Below, one piece after another: positions 40,332 through 50,050 of a stretch of 64,000 nt of DNA (positions within the stretch are counted from its first letter, which is position 1; each line of letters starts with the position of its first letter). Source of the DNA: Pseudoxanthomonas sp. NC8 (GTDB taxonomy: Bacteria; Pseudomonadota; Gammaproteobacteria; Xanthomonadales; Xanthomonadaceae). The stretch spans positions 2,417,001 to 2,481,000 of the forward strand of contig CP060419.1 of NCBI GenBank assembly GCA_025232375.1. The letters run 5' to 3'. Under the pieces are notes generated by a model. The model was not told the DNA's origin. It did not search any database and saw only the letters and a list, made by a program, of their open reading frames with translations. A program made the translations under genes and the position numbers.

Positions 40332-41534
40332 TCAGTCGATCCGCAGCTCGATTCCGATCGCCTCGGCCGCCTCGCGCGCGACCGCGCGCGCCGCGTCGAT
40401 GCCGTCGGCGCGGGTAAGGTCACGCCGACCCGGCGGTGGCCCTCCACGCGCGGCTTGCCGAACAGGCGCAGCGCCGTGTCGGCGACCTGCAACGCGGCCT
40501 CCACGTTGGAGAACACCGGCACGCCATGGCCGTGCGCCAGCAGCGCGCACGAAGCCGACGGGCCGTTCTGGCGGATCACCCCGCCCTCCGCGGCGCCGAC
40601 GGGCAGGCCGAGGATGGCGCGCGCGTGCAGGGCGAACTCGCTCAGCTCCTGCGACACCAGCGTCACTAAGGCCGGTGTCGTGCGGGCGCGGCGAGACTTC
40701 CGAGAACCACACCTCGTCGCCCTTCACGAACAGCTCCACGCCGAACACGCCCCAGCCGCCGAGGTCGTCGGTGACCGCGCGCGCGATCGCCTGCGAACGC
40801 TCCAGCGCCAGCGCCGACATCGGCTGCGGCTGCCAGCTCTCGCGGTAGTCGCCATCGCGCTGCAGGTGGCCGATCGGCTCGCAGAACGAGGTGCCGCCGG
40901 CGTGGCGCACGGTCAGCAGGGTGATCTCGTAATCGAAGTCGACGAAACCCTCGACGATGCAGCGGCCGGCGCCTGCGCGGCCGCCGGTCTGCGCGTATTC
41001 CCACGCCGCGTCGATCTCCGCTTCGCCGCGCACCGTGCTCTGGCCCTTGCCCGAGGACGACATCACCGGCTTGACCACGCACGGCAGGCCGACCGCGGCG
41101 ATCGCCGCGCGGTAGTCCTCGTAGGTGTCGACGAAGCGGTACGGCGACGTCGGCACACCCAGGTCTCGGCGGCCAGCCGGCGGATGCCTTCGCGGTCCAT
41201 GGTCAGGCGCGCGGCGCGCGCGGTCGGGATCACCTTCTGGCCGTGCTCCTTTTCCAGCTGGATGGGGTCTCGGTGTGGATCGCCTCGATCTCCGGGACGA
41301 TCAGGTCCGGCTTCTCGCGCGCGACCAGCTCGCGCAGGGCGAAGGTGTCGAGCATGTCCAGCACGTGGCTGCGGTGGGCGACCTGCATCGCCGGCGCGTC
41401 GGCATAGCGGTCGGCGGCGACCACTTCCACGCCCAGCCGCTGCAGCTCGATGGCCACCTCCTTGCCCAGTTCGCCAGAGCCCAGCAGCAGGACGCGGGTG
41501 GCGTGGGGGAGTTCGGGGTGCCGATGCGGACCAT
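40332..41534 (-). CDS. purT: formate-dependent phosphoribosylglycinamide formyltransferase
   Basis: ATP-grasp enzyme of purine synthesis, using formate to make FGAR from GAR; about 400 residues. Diagnostic segments: [46 protein letters not shown] (ATP-binding loop), [37 protein letters not shown] and [19 protein letters not shown]. Frame breaks lie near 41505, 41265, 41160, 40664 (CCTTAG for CCTGG) and 40409. The ATG at 41534 is the natural start. Convergent with the nuclease-like gene at 39094 (20 bases apart). Confidence 0.93.
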
Positions 41535-41566
41535 GGGCGGCGGTATCCGGGAAAGGGCCGCACAGT

Positions 41567-41704
41567 GTAGAGCGGGGCTCGCCCCGCTGGCCCTTGCTCC
41601 CTGCTTGCCCCCTTGCTCCTGTAGAGCGGCTTGCCCCGCTGCGATGACGGTCGAGGCAACCGCGCGCGGGCCCGGGTCGTGCAGCCGGGCAAGTCCCGCT
41701 CTAC
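41567..41704. repeat. cluster of three GTAG-headed REP-like repeats
   Basis: Three related elements in the purT-SPFH gap: GTAGAGCGGGGCTCGCCCCG (41567), GTAGAGCGGCTTGCCCCGCT (41621), and the opposite-strand copy ending CTAC at 41704. Each begins with GTAG and can fold into a short hairpin. They resemble the REP/SMAG elements of Stenotrophomonas and other xanthomonads. A related copy is at 60428-60448. Confidence 0.7.
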
Positions 41705-41709
41705 GGGCG

Positions 41710-41737
41710 TTGACATCTGATATCACAATGATATCGT
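41710..41737 (+). promoter_or_regulatory. promoter with overlapping direct repeat upstream of the SPFH operon
   Basis: A perfect -35 box TTGACA (41710-41715), 16 bases of spacer and a -10-like TATCGT (41732-41737). Two copies of TGATATC (41718-41724 and 41729-41735), offset by 11 bp, occupy the spacer and -10. This is an operator-like arrangement. An AGGAG ribosome site follows before the ATG at 41763. Confidence 0.65.
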
Positions 41738-41762
41738 TTCTCCGAAACCTAGGAGACCCGCC

Positions 41763-42639
41763 ATGAAAGAGCGTTCCGTCCGTTCCCTGTCCGGCATTCC
41801 CGTCCTCATCGTGGCCCTGCTCGCCAGCGTGGCTGCGGCCTTGGCTGTTCTTCAGTGGCATCGTCGGCGTCAAGCAGGGCGGCAGCCCGTGGCCGCTGGT
41901 CGGTTCGCTGGTGCTGGCCGTGGCGATCCTGCTGCTGCTCTGCGGCTTCTACTCGCTGCAGCCCAACCAGGCCGCGGTGCTGAGCCTGTTCGGCGAGTAC
42001 GTGGGCACGGACAAGGACCCCGGCCTGCGCTGGAACAACCCCTTCTACTCCAAGCGCAAGATCAGCCAGCGCGTGCGCAACTTCGAGAGCGGCAAGCTCA
42101 AGGTCAACGAGCTCGACGGCAGCCCGATCGAGATCGCCGCGGTGATCGTGTGGCAAGTGGTCGACGCGTCCGAGGCGGTGTTCAACGTCGACGACTACGA
42201 GAGCTTCGTGCACATCCAGTCCGAATCGGCGCTGCGCGCGATGGCCTCCAGCTATCCCTACGACCAGCACGACGAAGGCCAGATCGCGCTGCGCAGCCAT
42301 CCCAAGGAAATCTCCGACCACCTGCAGGCGCAGATCGCCGAGCGCCTGGGCACGGCCGGCGTGGAAGTGATCGAGGCGCGGATCAGCCACCTCGCCTACG
42401 CCCCCGAGATCGCCCAGGCGATGCTGCAGCGGCAGCAGGCCAATGCGGTGATCGCCGCGCGCACGCGGATCGTGGCCGGCGCGGTGGGCATGGTCGAGAT
42501 GGCCCTGGCCGAACTACAGAAGAACCAGGTTGTCGAACTGGACGAGGAGCGCAAGGCGCAGATGGTCAGCAACCTGCTGGTGGTGCTGTGCGGCGACCGC
42601 GGCACCCAGCCGATCGTCAACGCCGGTTCGCTGTACTGA
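41763..42639 (+). CDS. SPFH/band-7 domain membrane protein
   Basis: About 293 residues. Two hydrophobic helices at the N-terminus ([34 protein letters not shown]) precede the SPFH fold: [40 protein letters not shown] and [20 protein letters not shown]. The C-terminal helix ([20 protein letters not shown] and following) is typical of stomatin/prohibitin-type proteins. One break near 41838 (CCTTGGCT for CCTGGCT). First gene of a unit of four closely spaced genes. Such proteins usually form membrane scaffolds. Confidence 0.88.
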
Positions 42640-42652
42640 GCGCGCACGGATC

Positions 42653-42937
42653 ATGGATGCGCTGGTGCCCCTGATCGTCGCGCTGACCGGACTGCCAGCG
42701 CTGGCCGTCGCCGCCTGGTACGCGCGCGGCGCCACGGCCCACTACGCGCGCGGGATCGCGCTGCGCTGGGCGCTGGTCGCTCTGGTGCTGTTCCTCGGCG
42801 CGGCGGGGCTGTACTGGGCCGGTGGCGAGCCGACCCGCACCACCGCGGTGGTGGTGGCGATGGTGGTGGCGGCCAACGCGCTGGCGGTGTCGCTGGTCCT
42901 GCACCTGCGCCGTGGCGACCGGGACGCAGGCCGATGA
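42653..42937 (+). CDS. small three-helix membrane protein
   Basis: A 94-residue intact protein with three hydrophobic helices: [39 protein letters not shown] and [20 protein letters not shown], ending in a basic tail ([11 protein letters not shown]). The ATG at 42653 lies 13 bases after the SPFH stop. Its stop codon overlaps the next start (ATGA). I do not recognise a family; by position it is a membrane partner of the SPFH protein. Confidence 0.7.
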   Translation: MDALVPLIVALTGLPALAVAAWYARGATAHYARGIALRWALVALVLFLGAAGLYWAGGEPTRTTAVVVAMVVAANALAVSLVLHLRRGDRDAGR

Positions 42938-43113
42938 ATGAAAAGAAGGCCTATCCGCTGCGGATCAACGCCGAGGTGCTGGCGGCGGTGCAGCGCTGGG
43001 CCGATGACGAGCTGCGCAGCGCCAACGCCCAGATCGAATACGTGCTGCGCGACGCACTGCGCAAGGCTGGCCGGCTGCCAAAGCCGGGAGATGCACCGGA
43101 GAAGGAAGAATGA
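42934..43113 (+). CDS. Arc-like ribbon-helix-helix protein
   Basis: A 59-residue protein starting [20 protein letters not shown]. The PLRIN beta strand followed by two helices ([33 protein letters not shown]) is the Arc/MetJ ribbon-helix-helix fold, with the phrase [14 protein letters not shown] very close to Arc-type domains. The tail is charged. It overlaps the previous gene by four bases (ATGA) and the next one by four (ATGA), so translation of the set is coupled. It could bind DNA, and the promoter repeats at 41718 and 41729 are a possible site. Confidence 0.8.
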   Translation: MNEKKAYPLRINAEVLAAVQRWADDELRSANAQIEYVLRDALRKAGRLPKPGDAPEKEE

Positions 43114-43287
43114 GCACGCGCTGGCAGTACCAGGTGGTGGAGATCAAGCCGAGCCTGATGGGCTCCTTCAAGCAGGATGTGCTGCAGGAGGCACTCGTCC
43201 GCCAGGCAGCTGGGCTGGGAGCTGGTGCAGATCGTTTCGCCCGGGCCGCTGGTAGCCCTGCTGGCCGTGTTCAAGCGCGAAGCCTGA
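43110..43287 (+). CDS. DUF4177 domain protein
   Basis: About 59 residues: [17 protein letters not shown], then after a break near 43205, [20 protein letters not shown] and FKREA. The WQYxVV...LGWELV pattern is the DUF4177 signature, small proteins of unknown function. Its start overlaps the ribbon-helix-helix gene stop. It closes the SPFH unit. Confidence 0.72.
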
Positions 43288-43308
43288 GTCCCCTGCCGGA
43301 GCCACGCC

Positions 43309-43902
43309 GTGATGCATTCCGTCGATCCCCGTCTCCGGCTCGCGGCCCCTGGCGCGAAGGCCGGTACCTGGCTGCTCGTCCTGTGTTTCATCGTACCGGC
43401 CGTGCTTGCCGCATTCGGCCTTAGCCGTACCGGCGCTGCGCGGCGATCCGGTAAACCCGGTCGCCGACAACCCGGTCCCGACCATGGCGATCGCGTTTCT
43501 CGCCGTGGTACTGGCCGGCGCCGTCCTGTGGCGGGTCATGGCGTGGTTCATGCACCGGCGCTCGCTGGCACTTACACCGGCCCAACTGGAGATACGTTCC
43601 AGCTTCTATCGCTGTCGCATGCCGCTGGCCGAGATGAAGCTGGACCAGGACGCATTGTGGACCTGGACGAGCACACCGAACTGAGGACCACGATCAAGAC
43701 CAACGGTTTCTCGATCCCGGGTTTCCACAGCGGCTGGTTCCTGCTGCGCAACCGGCGACGCACGTTCGTCGCAATCACCGATGGCCGGCGCAAGCTGTGG
43801 CTGCCGGGCAGCGGCCGGCACGACCTGCTGATCGAGCCGGTGGACCCGGCCGCAGTGCTCGCGCGCCTGCGCGAACTGGCGGCACCTTCCCGCCGCGGCT
43901 AA
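43309..43902 (+). CDS. hypothetical membrane protein with a PH-like C-terminal domain
   Basis: About 197 residues. Two membrane helices (AGTWLLVLCFIVPAVLAAF; MAIAFLAVVLAGAVLWRVMA) precede a beta-rich part (SLALTPAQLEIRSSFYRCRM, SGWFLLRNRRRTFVAITD, LWLPGSGRHDLLIEPVDP). This resembles bacterial PH-type domains. Breaks lie near 43418 (CCTTAGCC for CCTGGCC) and 43655. Start: GTG at 43309 or ATG at 43312, after GGAG. The function is unknown. Confidence 0.65.
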   Translation: MMHSVDPRLRLAAPGAKAGTWLLVLCFIVPAVLAAFGLSRTGAARRSGKPGRRQPGPDHGDRVSRRGTGRRRPVAGHGVVHAPALAGTYTGPTGDTFQLLSLSHAAGRDEAGPGRIVDLDEHTELRTTIKTNGFSIPGFHSGWFLLRNRRRTFVAITDGRRKLWLPGSGRHDLLIEPVDPAAVLARLRELAAPSRRG

Positions 43903-43911
43903 CCTGCGTCG

Positions 43912-44716
43912 ATGCGCTCGCCACCCGCCCCCTGCACGCCCGCCTCCTCAACACCGCCGACGTCGAACTGTGGCCGGCCGGCCTGTTGCGCGCGCGCAGC
44001 AATGCGGACGCGCGCGCCCTGTCGCGCGCCCACGCCGTGCTGCGGCGCAAGCGCGATGGCCGCTACCTCGCCGCCGCAGTGCCCGAAGGCCTGCTGCCGC
44101 TGGTGCCGCGCCTGGCGCGGGAACCGGGCATCGACGCGGCGCTGGACCTGCTCGATGCCGCCGGCACGACCCGCGGCCCGGCCGGCGCGCCGATCGACCT
44201 GCCGCTGCACCGCCTGCAGGAGCGCTGGAAACGCTGGGCATCGACGGCGGCTATGCACAGCGCACCGGGCTCGGCTTGGTCGCCGAACCTGACTGGCTGC
44301 TGCTGGCCGGCTTCGACCGCTACCGCCGCCCGCTGTGGCTGCGCCCGTCCGCGGCACGGGCCCGGCAGGCGATGCGCCGCGCCGCCGCGGCCGACGGAGT
44401 CGTGCTCGAAGCCGTTTCCGGGTTCCGCAGCCACGACTACCAGCTGGGCATCTTCGAACGGAAGCTGGCGCGCGGCCAGACCGTCGCGCAGATCCTCGAG
44501 GTCAACGCCGCGCCCGGCTACAGCGAGCACCACGGCGGCGAAGCGCTGGACATCGGCACGCCGGGCGAACCGCCGGCGGAGGAGTCGTTCGAGGCCACGC
44601 CGGCGTTCGCCTGGCTGGCCGTGCACGCCGGCGCGCACGGTTTCGCGATGAGCTACCCGCGCGGCAACCCGCACGGCATCGTCTACGAGCCCTGGCACTG
44701 GCGGTTCGCCCGCTGA
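43912..44716 (+). CDS. D-alanyl-D-alanine carboxypeptidase, M15B (VanY-like)
   Basis: About 268 residues. The C-terminal half is a clear M15 metallopeptidase: SGFRSHDYQLGIFERKLARG, then ILEVNAAPGYSEHHGGEALD, with the zinc His and Asp in SEHHGGEALDIG, and the last ligand in YEPWHWRFAR. The enzyme would trim the terminal D-Ala of muropeptides. The N-terminal half, about 120 residues (ADVELWPAGLLRARSNADAR...), is not recognised. The start at 43912 requires a break just after it; another lies near 44232. No obvious signal peptide, which is odd for this family and may reflect the uncertain start. Confidence 0.82.
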
Positions 44717-44736
44717 CCCCGGTGCCGCACCCGGGA

Positions 44737-44750
44737 TTGACCCGGATCAA
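44737..44750 (+). promoter_or_regulatory. FNR/ANR-type box upstream of cytochrome b561
   Basis: TTGACCCGGATCAA, a near-perfect match to the TTGAT-N4-ATCAA site bound by FNR/CRP-family oxygen regulators, 60 bases before the cytochrome start. Its position would suit activation under low oxygen. Confidence 0.6.
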
Positions 44751-44810
44751 GGCCGCCCGGAGCGGAACCGCTGGATACTGCCGGTCACCTACATCCCCGG
44801 TGCCACCGCC

Positions 44811-45353
44811 ATGTCCCGGAAGTCGATAAGGCGCTTCCCGCGCGGCCTCATCGTCCTGCACTGGCTCACCCTGCTCCTGCTGGTCGCGGTCTACGCCACG
44901 ATGGAACTGCGCGGCATGTTCCCGCGCGGCAGCGCATCGCGCGAAGCGATCAAGACGGCGCATTACTTCCTCGGCATTTCGGTCTTCGCCCTGACCTGGC
45001 TGCGCCTGGGCCTGCGCCTGGCTGGCGGCACCCCGCCCATCACGCCGCGCCCGCCGCGCTGGCAGTCGGCGCTGGCCGTGGCCGTCGCCCTCGCGCTCTA
45101 TGGCCTGCTGCTGGCGATGCCGGTGATCGGCTACCTGCTGCTCAATGCCGAAGGCACCGCGCCATCCATCGGCGGCCTGCAGCTGCCGCGGCTGATCGCC
45201 GAGAACGCCGCGCTGGCCGAAAGCCTGGAAGGCTGGCACGAACGCATCGCGGACGCCGGCTACTGGCTGGTCGGGCTGCATGCGCTCGCCGCGATCTACC
45301 ACCACCACGTGCGCCACGACGACGCCCTGCTGCGGATGTCGCTGCGCCGCTGA
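44811..45353 (+). CDS. cytochrome b561
   Basis: An intact 180-residue, four-helix membrane cytochrome b. Helix 1 carries LIVLHWLTLLLLVAVYATM with the first haem histidine; IKTAHYFLGISVFALTWLRL holds the second; the C-terminal part has WHERIADAGYWLVGLHALAA with two more, and a trailing His cluster (YHHHVRHD). LLAMPVIGYLLLNAEG matches the family. It is likely to pass electrons from ubiquinol at the membrane. It stands alone behind an FNR-type box. Confidence 0.88.
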   Translation: MSRKSIRRFPRGLIVLHWLTLLLLVAVYATMELRGMFPRGSASREAIKTAHYFLGISVFALTWLRLGLRLAGGTPPITPRPPRWQSALAVAVALALYGLLLAMPVIGYLLLNAEGTAPSIGGLQLPRLIAENAALAESLEGWHERIADAGYWLVGLHALAAIYHHHVRHDDALLRMSLRR

Positions 45354-45359
45354 GGCCGG

Positions 45360-46033
45360 TCAGTCCTGCGAGCGGTTGACCGGCGCCTTCGCTTCGGCGG
45401 CGAAGTCGGCGATCCGCCACAGGTACAGGCTGGCGTAGGTCCGGTACGGCCCCCACTTCTCGCCGCGGACGGCCAGCTCCTTCGGCGTGGGCATCGCCTC
45501 CTGCCGGTCGACCTTCTGCGCGCCCTTGCGGATGCCAGGTCATCGACCGGCAACACGTCGGGGCGGCCGAGGCGGAACATCAGCATCATCTCCACGGTCC
45601 AGCGGCCGATGCCACGCACCGGCACCAGCGCGGCGACGATCTCGTCCTGGTGCATGGTCGACATGCGCCGCAGGTCGGGAATCTCGCCCCGCGACTCGCG
45701 CGCGGCCAGGTCGCGCAGGGCCAGCGCCTTGTTGCCGGACACGCCGCAGGCGCGCAGCGCCGCATCGTCGACCCGGCCCAGCGTGTCGTGGTGCAGGCGG
45801 GTGCTGCCGATCGCCGCTTCCACGCGCCCGACGATCGTCGCGGCGGCCTTGCCCGACAGCTGCTGGAACAGGATCGCGCGAGCCAGCGCATCGACCGGGT
45901 CGAAGGACTTGCGCCAGCGCGGCTCGGCCGGCAGCGGCCCCAGCCGCTTCATCCACGCGCCGAGCCTGCGGTCGCACCGCGCCAGGTGCTCGTAGGCCGC
46001 ATCGACGTCGAAACCGCGGGCATGGCGCGGCAT
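45360..46033 (-). CDS. DNA-3-methyladenine glycosylase, AlkA-like (HhH-GPD)
   Basis: Base excision repair glycosylase removing alkylated purines, about 224 residues. Seen: DPVDALARAILFQQLSGKAA, the helix-hairpin-helix VRGIGRWTVEMMLMFRLGRP and the catalytic aspartate in DVLPVDDLGI after repair of a break near 45540. The C-terminus reads GEKWGPYRTYASLYLWRIAD, typical of the bacterial family. The stop is convergent with cytochrome b561 (7 bases). The start at 46033 lies just 2 bases from the upstream gene's stop, so the two are coupled. Confidence 0.88.
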
Positions 46034-46035
46034 GG

Positions 46036-46394
46036 TCAGCGCCTCACCGCGTCGACGGCCAGCAGCAGCCAGCTGGCCATAAGCAGGGTGCCGCCAACCG
46101 GCGCAAGCCGCGTCGGCCACCCCAGCAGCGCGCCGGCGGTGGGCTGCCGGCGAACAGCAGCGTGCCCAGCAGCAGGCCGCCCAATGCCAGTGCGTGCAGC
46201 CGGCGCGCCGGCGTGCGAGCCAGCACGACCAGCGCCGCGCCATGGCCGAAAGCATAGAGGGCTGCGGTCTGCAGGTTGCCGCGTGCGTGCCCGTCGGCAA
46301 CGCCATGCGATGCGTAGGCCGAAGCCGCGATCGCCACCGCGGCCAGCACGGCCCCCGCCGCCGCCAGCCAGCCACCATGCGTGCTCCGTTGCAT
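46036..46394 (-). CDS. DUF423 family membrane protein
   Basis: About 119 residues with four hydrophobic helices. The family hallmarks are the early GAYASHG-like SAYASHGVADGHARG, then QTAALYAFGHGAALVVLAR and LGGLLLGTLLFAGS. A break near 46140 separates the last helix (GGTLLMASWLLLAVDAVRR). Start at 46394 (MQRSTHGGW) or GTG at 46400. Function unknown; widespread small inner-membrane protein. Confidence 0.82.
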
Positions 46395-46440
46395 TGCCAC
46401 GCTCCGCCTGCCGGACCCTGGCGGCGAGCCTAAACGAAAA

Positions 46441-46460
46441 AGCGCCGCTTGCGCGGCGCT
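46441..46460. terminator. bidirectional Rho-independent terminator
   Basis: An 8-bp stem (AGCGCCGC and GCGGCGCT) with a TTGC loop, flanked by an A-run on the left (ACGAAAA) and a T-run on the right (TTTTCG). It can stop transcription in both directions. The SRPBCC gene transcribed from the right ends 46 bases before it. Confidence 0.8.
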
Positions 46461-46505
46461 TTTCGTCGGGTTCCCGTATCCGTTGCCGGCGACGCCGGCG
46501 ACCGG

Positions 46506-47667
46506 TTACTTGATCGCCCAGTAGATGTCGTAGGTGCCTTCGGCGGTGAAGGACTTGTCCACGCCACCCTTCCAGATCTCGTACGGACGATCGGTGACTT
46601 CATAGCCGTTGGTCAGCGCCCAGGCACGCAGCGCGTTGCGGGCCGCGTCCAGCTCGGCCATGTAGCCGGTGTACGAGGCGAACGCGGCGCGACGCGGCTC
46701 GGTGCGGATGTACTCGACCGGGGCGCCTGCCGGCACGCTGACCTTCAGCGGCTCGCCTTCGGCGGCCTGCTGCACGGCGACGTTCTCGGCCGGGGTGTCG
46801 ACCGGCGCTTCCTTGACCTCGCCAGCGAGCGGAGCCTGCGGAGCCTGCGGAACCTTGCGGCGGACCGGCACGGCGACGTCGAACGCGTACTTCTCGGCGC
46901 CGAAGTCGGTGGTGACGATGCGCACCGGACCGGCGGCCTCGAGACCCGGGTTGGCCTCCAGGGGTGCGCTTGATCCATTCCTGGTTGTTCTTGATCGACT
47001 GCTTGATCGCATCGTTGTTGCGATCGATGTTGCCGGCATTGACGACCAGCAGGTCCAGCGCCGGCACGTCGACGACCTTCAGGCCGGTCAGCGGAACGCC
47101 CTCGGCGCGGTAGTCGAAGTTCGGCACGGTGGCCAGCATGTTGGCCATGCGGCTCAGGCCCAGCTTCACGTCGTCGCCGACGTGGCGGCTGACGTACAGG
47201 CCGGCGTAGCGGCCGAGCAGGTTCCAGCCGTAGTCCACGTCATAGGTCTGGGTGATCTTGACGTTGCGGTTGTTCTTGCCGGTCGGCTCGAGCAGGAACT
47301 GCATGGTCTTGTCATTGCCGCGGCGCTCGTCCTCGACCTTGATCACGACCTTTTCGTTGGGGATGCTCTCGACGATCTCCCAGCTGCCCTTGCCCACGTG
47401 CGCCTCGTTGGAGGCGTAGTCCAGGCGCGCGCCGACACCGGACTCGGCACCGGTGACGTTCAGCTGGATCCTCGGATCGCGCAGCGCCAGCGGGTTCCAG
47501 TCCTTGAAGCGGCGAAGGTTGTTCACCGTGTCATAGGCGATGGTCATCTTGCGGTTGGTCTCGACGCTTTCCGAAATGTGTCGGTGCGACGGCAGGACCA
47601 GACCGACCACCAGGGCCAGAACAGCCACGATGCCCAAGGCGATCAGGAACTCGATAAGGCGGGTCAT
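46506..47667 (-). CDS. membrane-anchored SRPBCC protein with a GyrI-like C-terminal domain
   Basis: About 387 residues. One N-terminal TM helix (FLIALGIVAVLALVVGLVLP) anchors a SRPBCC (START-like) domain (about residues 30-175: NLRRFKDWNPLALRDPRIQL, GKGSWEIVESIPNEKVVIKV). A second domain from about 190 is GyrI/SOUL-like (LTGLKVVDVPALDLLVVNAG, then YIRTEPRRAAFASYTGYMAE and GYEVTDRPYEIWKGG). Between them is an Ala/Pro/Val-rich stretch. The GyrI-like fold usually binds small hydrophobic ligands. One break near 46963. Terminator at 46441. Confidence 0.8.
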
Positions 47668-47968
47668 TCAGCAGTCTCCGGGGCCGATCCACGGCAAGTT
47701 GGCAATGCGAGCCGCGAATCGTAGCAGGCTTCGCCACCCGCGCGCAGCCGGCGGGGTGGACGAAGGCTAGATAAACGGAATTCTTACAAGGGGGTTCGCC
47801 GATGTCCCCCATGGACAGCCGGCGGGACAGCGAAGTTCCAGCCAGGCCTGCCGCCCCCTGAACAGCTTCGGCGGGGGCGCCCGTACCGTGCCGCCCTCGC
47901 CCGCGGGCACCTGCCCGAAGGCCAGTAACCGTCCCGATGCGCGGCGCGACGGCCCGCCGTCCTGCCGC

Positions 47969-48615
47969 TCAGACCAGCTGCAGCTCGAAGGCCTTGAGCA
48001 CGGCCCGGGTGCGGTCGCGCACGCCGAGCTTGCTCAAGATGTTGGAGACGTGGTTCTTGATCGTGCCCTCGGCCACGCCCAGCGAATTGGCGATCTCCTT
48101 GTTGGAGAAGCCGGACGCCATCAACCGCAGGATCTCGGTCTCGCGGTCGGTCAGCGGATCCGGGCGGTCGAGGCTGACGAAGTCGTTGCGCATGTGTTCC
48201 AGGCCCGACAGCAGGCGCTGGGTCACTGCCGGCTGCACCAGCGAACCGCCGTCGGCGACGGTGCGGATCGCGCCGACCAGCTGTTCCAGCGACACGTCCT
48301 TGAGCAGGTAGCCCTTGGCCCCGGCCTTGAGCCCGGCCAGCACCAGCTGGTCGTCGTCGAAGGTGGTCAGGATGATGGTCGGCGGCAGCTGCTCCTGGCG
48401 CGAGAGCACCTGCAGCGCCTCCAGCCCCGACATCGCCGGCATGCGCATGTCCATCAGGACCACGTCCGGCCGGACCTGCGGGATCAGCTCGACCGCCTGG
48501 CGGCCGTCGCCGGCCTCGGCGACCACCTCGATGCCGCCGTCGAGTGCGAGCAGGGAACGGATGCCTGGCGGGCGGGACTGGGGTCTGGTCGTCGACCAAG
48601 GCAGACTCGGATCAT
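47969..48615 (-). CDS. NarL/LuxR-type response regulator
   Basis: About 215 residues. Receiver domain: DD pair near MIRVCLVDDQ, phospho-Asp in PDVVLMDMRMPAMSGLEALQ, Thr in IILTTFDDDQLVLAGL and Lys in GYLLKDVSLEQLVGAI. Output HTH: LTDRETEILRLMASGFSNKE, then IANSLGVAEGTIKNHVSNIL. The frame breaks near 48592 (CCTTGG) and 48570. The start codon overlaps the kinase stop (ATGA), so the two are translationally coupled. By architecture this is a DesR/LiaR-type pair; its targets are not visible here. Confidence 0.92.
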
Positions 48616-49828
48616 GGAAGCGCTCCTTCGATGGCCGGATGGGCCGGGGTGGAGACGGGGATGGACAGGCGCAACCGGAAACCGGCCCCGCGCCGGGTCT
48701 GGATGTCGAGAGTACCGCCGCACTGCTGGAGCCGTTCGCGCATGCCGCGCAGGCCGTTGCCGGGCACCATGCCATCGGCGCCCTTGGCCGTCGTCGCTGG
48801 CCTCCAGCACCACCGCGCCGGCCTCGCGCCAGACCCGGATCGCCAGGTGCCGCGCGCCGGCGTGGCGCACCGCATTGGTGATGATTTCCTGCGTACAGCG
48901 CAGCATGACGTGGGCCTGCTCGGGATCGTCGATGGCCAACGGCGATTCGACGTCCAGGGTGACGTCCAGCGACGGCACGTGGTCGGCCAGCGGGCGCAGC
49001 GCAGCCGACAGGTCGATGCCACCGCTGGCGTCGCGCAGCTGGCTGACCGCCTCGCGCACGTCGGTCAGCAGCAGGCGGGCCAGGGTATTGGCCTTGGCGC
49101 ACGTGCTCCTGGGCCCGGCCCTCGGTCATGTGGCTGGCCACCTCCGGGTTCAGGCTCAGCGCCGTCAGGTGGTGGCCGAGCAGGTCGTGCAGCTCGCGCG
49201 AGATGCGGGTGCGCTCGTTGACCCGGGCGCTCTCGGCCAGCAGGGCGCGGGTCGCGCGCAGTTCGGCATTGAGCCGGCGCTGCTCGTCGCGGGCCTCGGC
49301 CTGCTGCTTGGCGACGTAGCCGGTGGTGAGCACGAATGCCGAGAACCCGACATAGAACAGCGACTGCAGCAGCGATTCCCAGAAATTGAAGTCGTCCCGG
49401 GCCATGAACGACGGCACCAGCGCCACGTGCGCGGCCACCAGCCAGAACACCGCGCCGCGGATCCCGGCCAGCCACGGCAGCACGCCGGCCATGATCATCA
49501 GCAGCACCGCGCCCAGCCCGGTCTGGGTGTAGAAGCCGACGCCGATCGCCGCCGCGTTCATCGCCAGCAGCAGGACCATGTGTAAGGCCGCCTCGCGGCG
49601 CCGTTCGGCCAGGGAGCTGGTCGCCAGCCAGTAGCAGATGCCGAAGCCGAAGTAGGTCAGCGCCGTCATCGGCACGTGCACCCCGTTCCCGTCCACCCCG
49701 CGCGACGGCGGCAGGAACCAGATGTTCAGGATGATCGGCAGGCCGACCAGCGCCCAGGTGTAGATCCCGGCGTAGCGCAGCAGGTTGGTGTGACTCAGTC
49801 TTCCCAGCATTCCGGAACGCTCATGCAT
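48612..49828 (-). CDS. sensor histidine kinase, HisKA_3 type
   Basis: About 405 residues. Five or six TM helices in the first 170 residues (YAGIYTWALVGLPIILNIWF, LHMVLLLAMNAAAIGVGFYT and others), with no large extracellular domain, then a coiled coil (AKQQAEARDEQRRLNAEL), the phospho-acceptor box RISRELHDLLGHHLTALSLN and the ATPase: RCTQEIITNAVRHAGA, DDGQGADG and NGLRGMRERLQQCGGTLD. Breaks near 49098 and 48785 (CCAAGG for CCAGG). The start at 49828 (MHERSG) is natural; MASM at 49837 is an alternative. Pairs with the downstream regulator. Confidence 0.9.
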
Positions 49829-49911
49829 TGATGCCACAGGCGCATGTGCAAGAAGGCATGCCCATGCACGGACAGGGGCGGCGCCCCTGCGGGGTGCGAT
49901 CCGGCTGTTCC

Positions 49912-50046
49912 CTAGCGCCGCTCCCGGGAAGGCGTTCCGGCCGGTAAACCGGGCCGGCCCGGCCTCGCGGACGCCAGCACCCGCGCAACGGCGCCAGAAC
50001 CGGCGGACCGGACATGGTCGTCGATCACGCGCGCGTGTTCCTGCAT
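49912..50046 (-). CDS. possible small protein (44 aa)
   Basis: A short frame starting MQEHARVIDDHVRSAG at 50046, directly behind a perfect AGGAG spaced eight bases before the ATG. The ribosome site is among the strongest in the window, which is why I list it. The end is Arg/Pro-rich and shadow-like, and a break in the middle (a TTTACC stretch) may hide a different continuation. It lies between the histidine kinase and the GNAT gene, and could be a leader peptide. No family recognised. Confidence 0.35.
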   Translation of the reverse strand: MQEHARVIDDHVRSAGSGAVARVLASARPGRPGLPAGTPSRERR

Positions 50047-50050
50047 GGGG

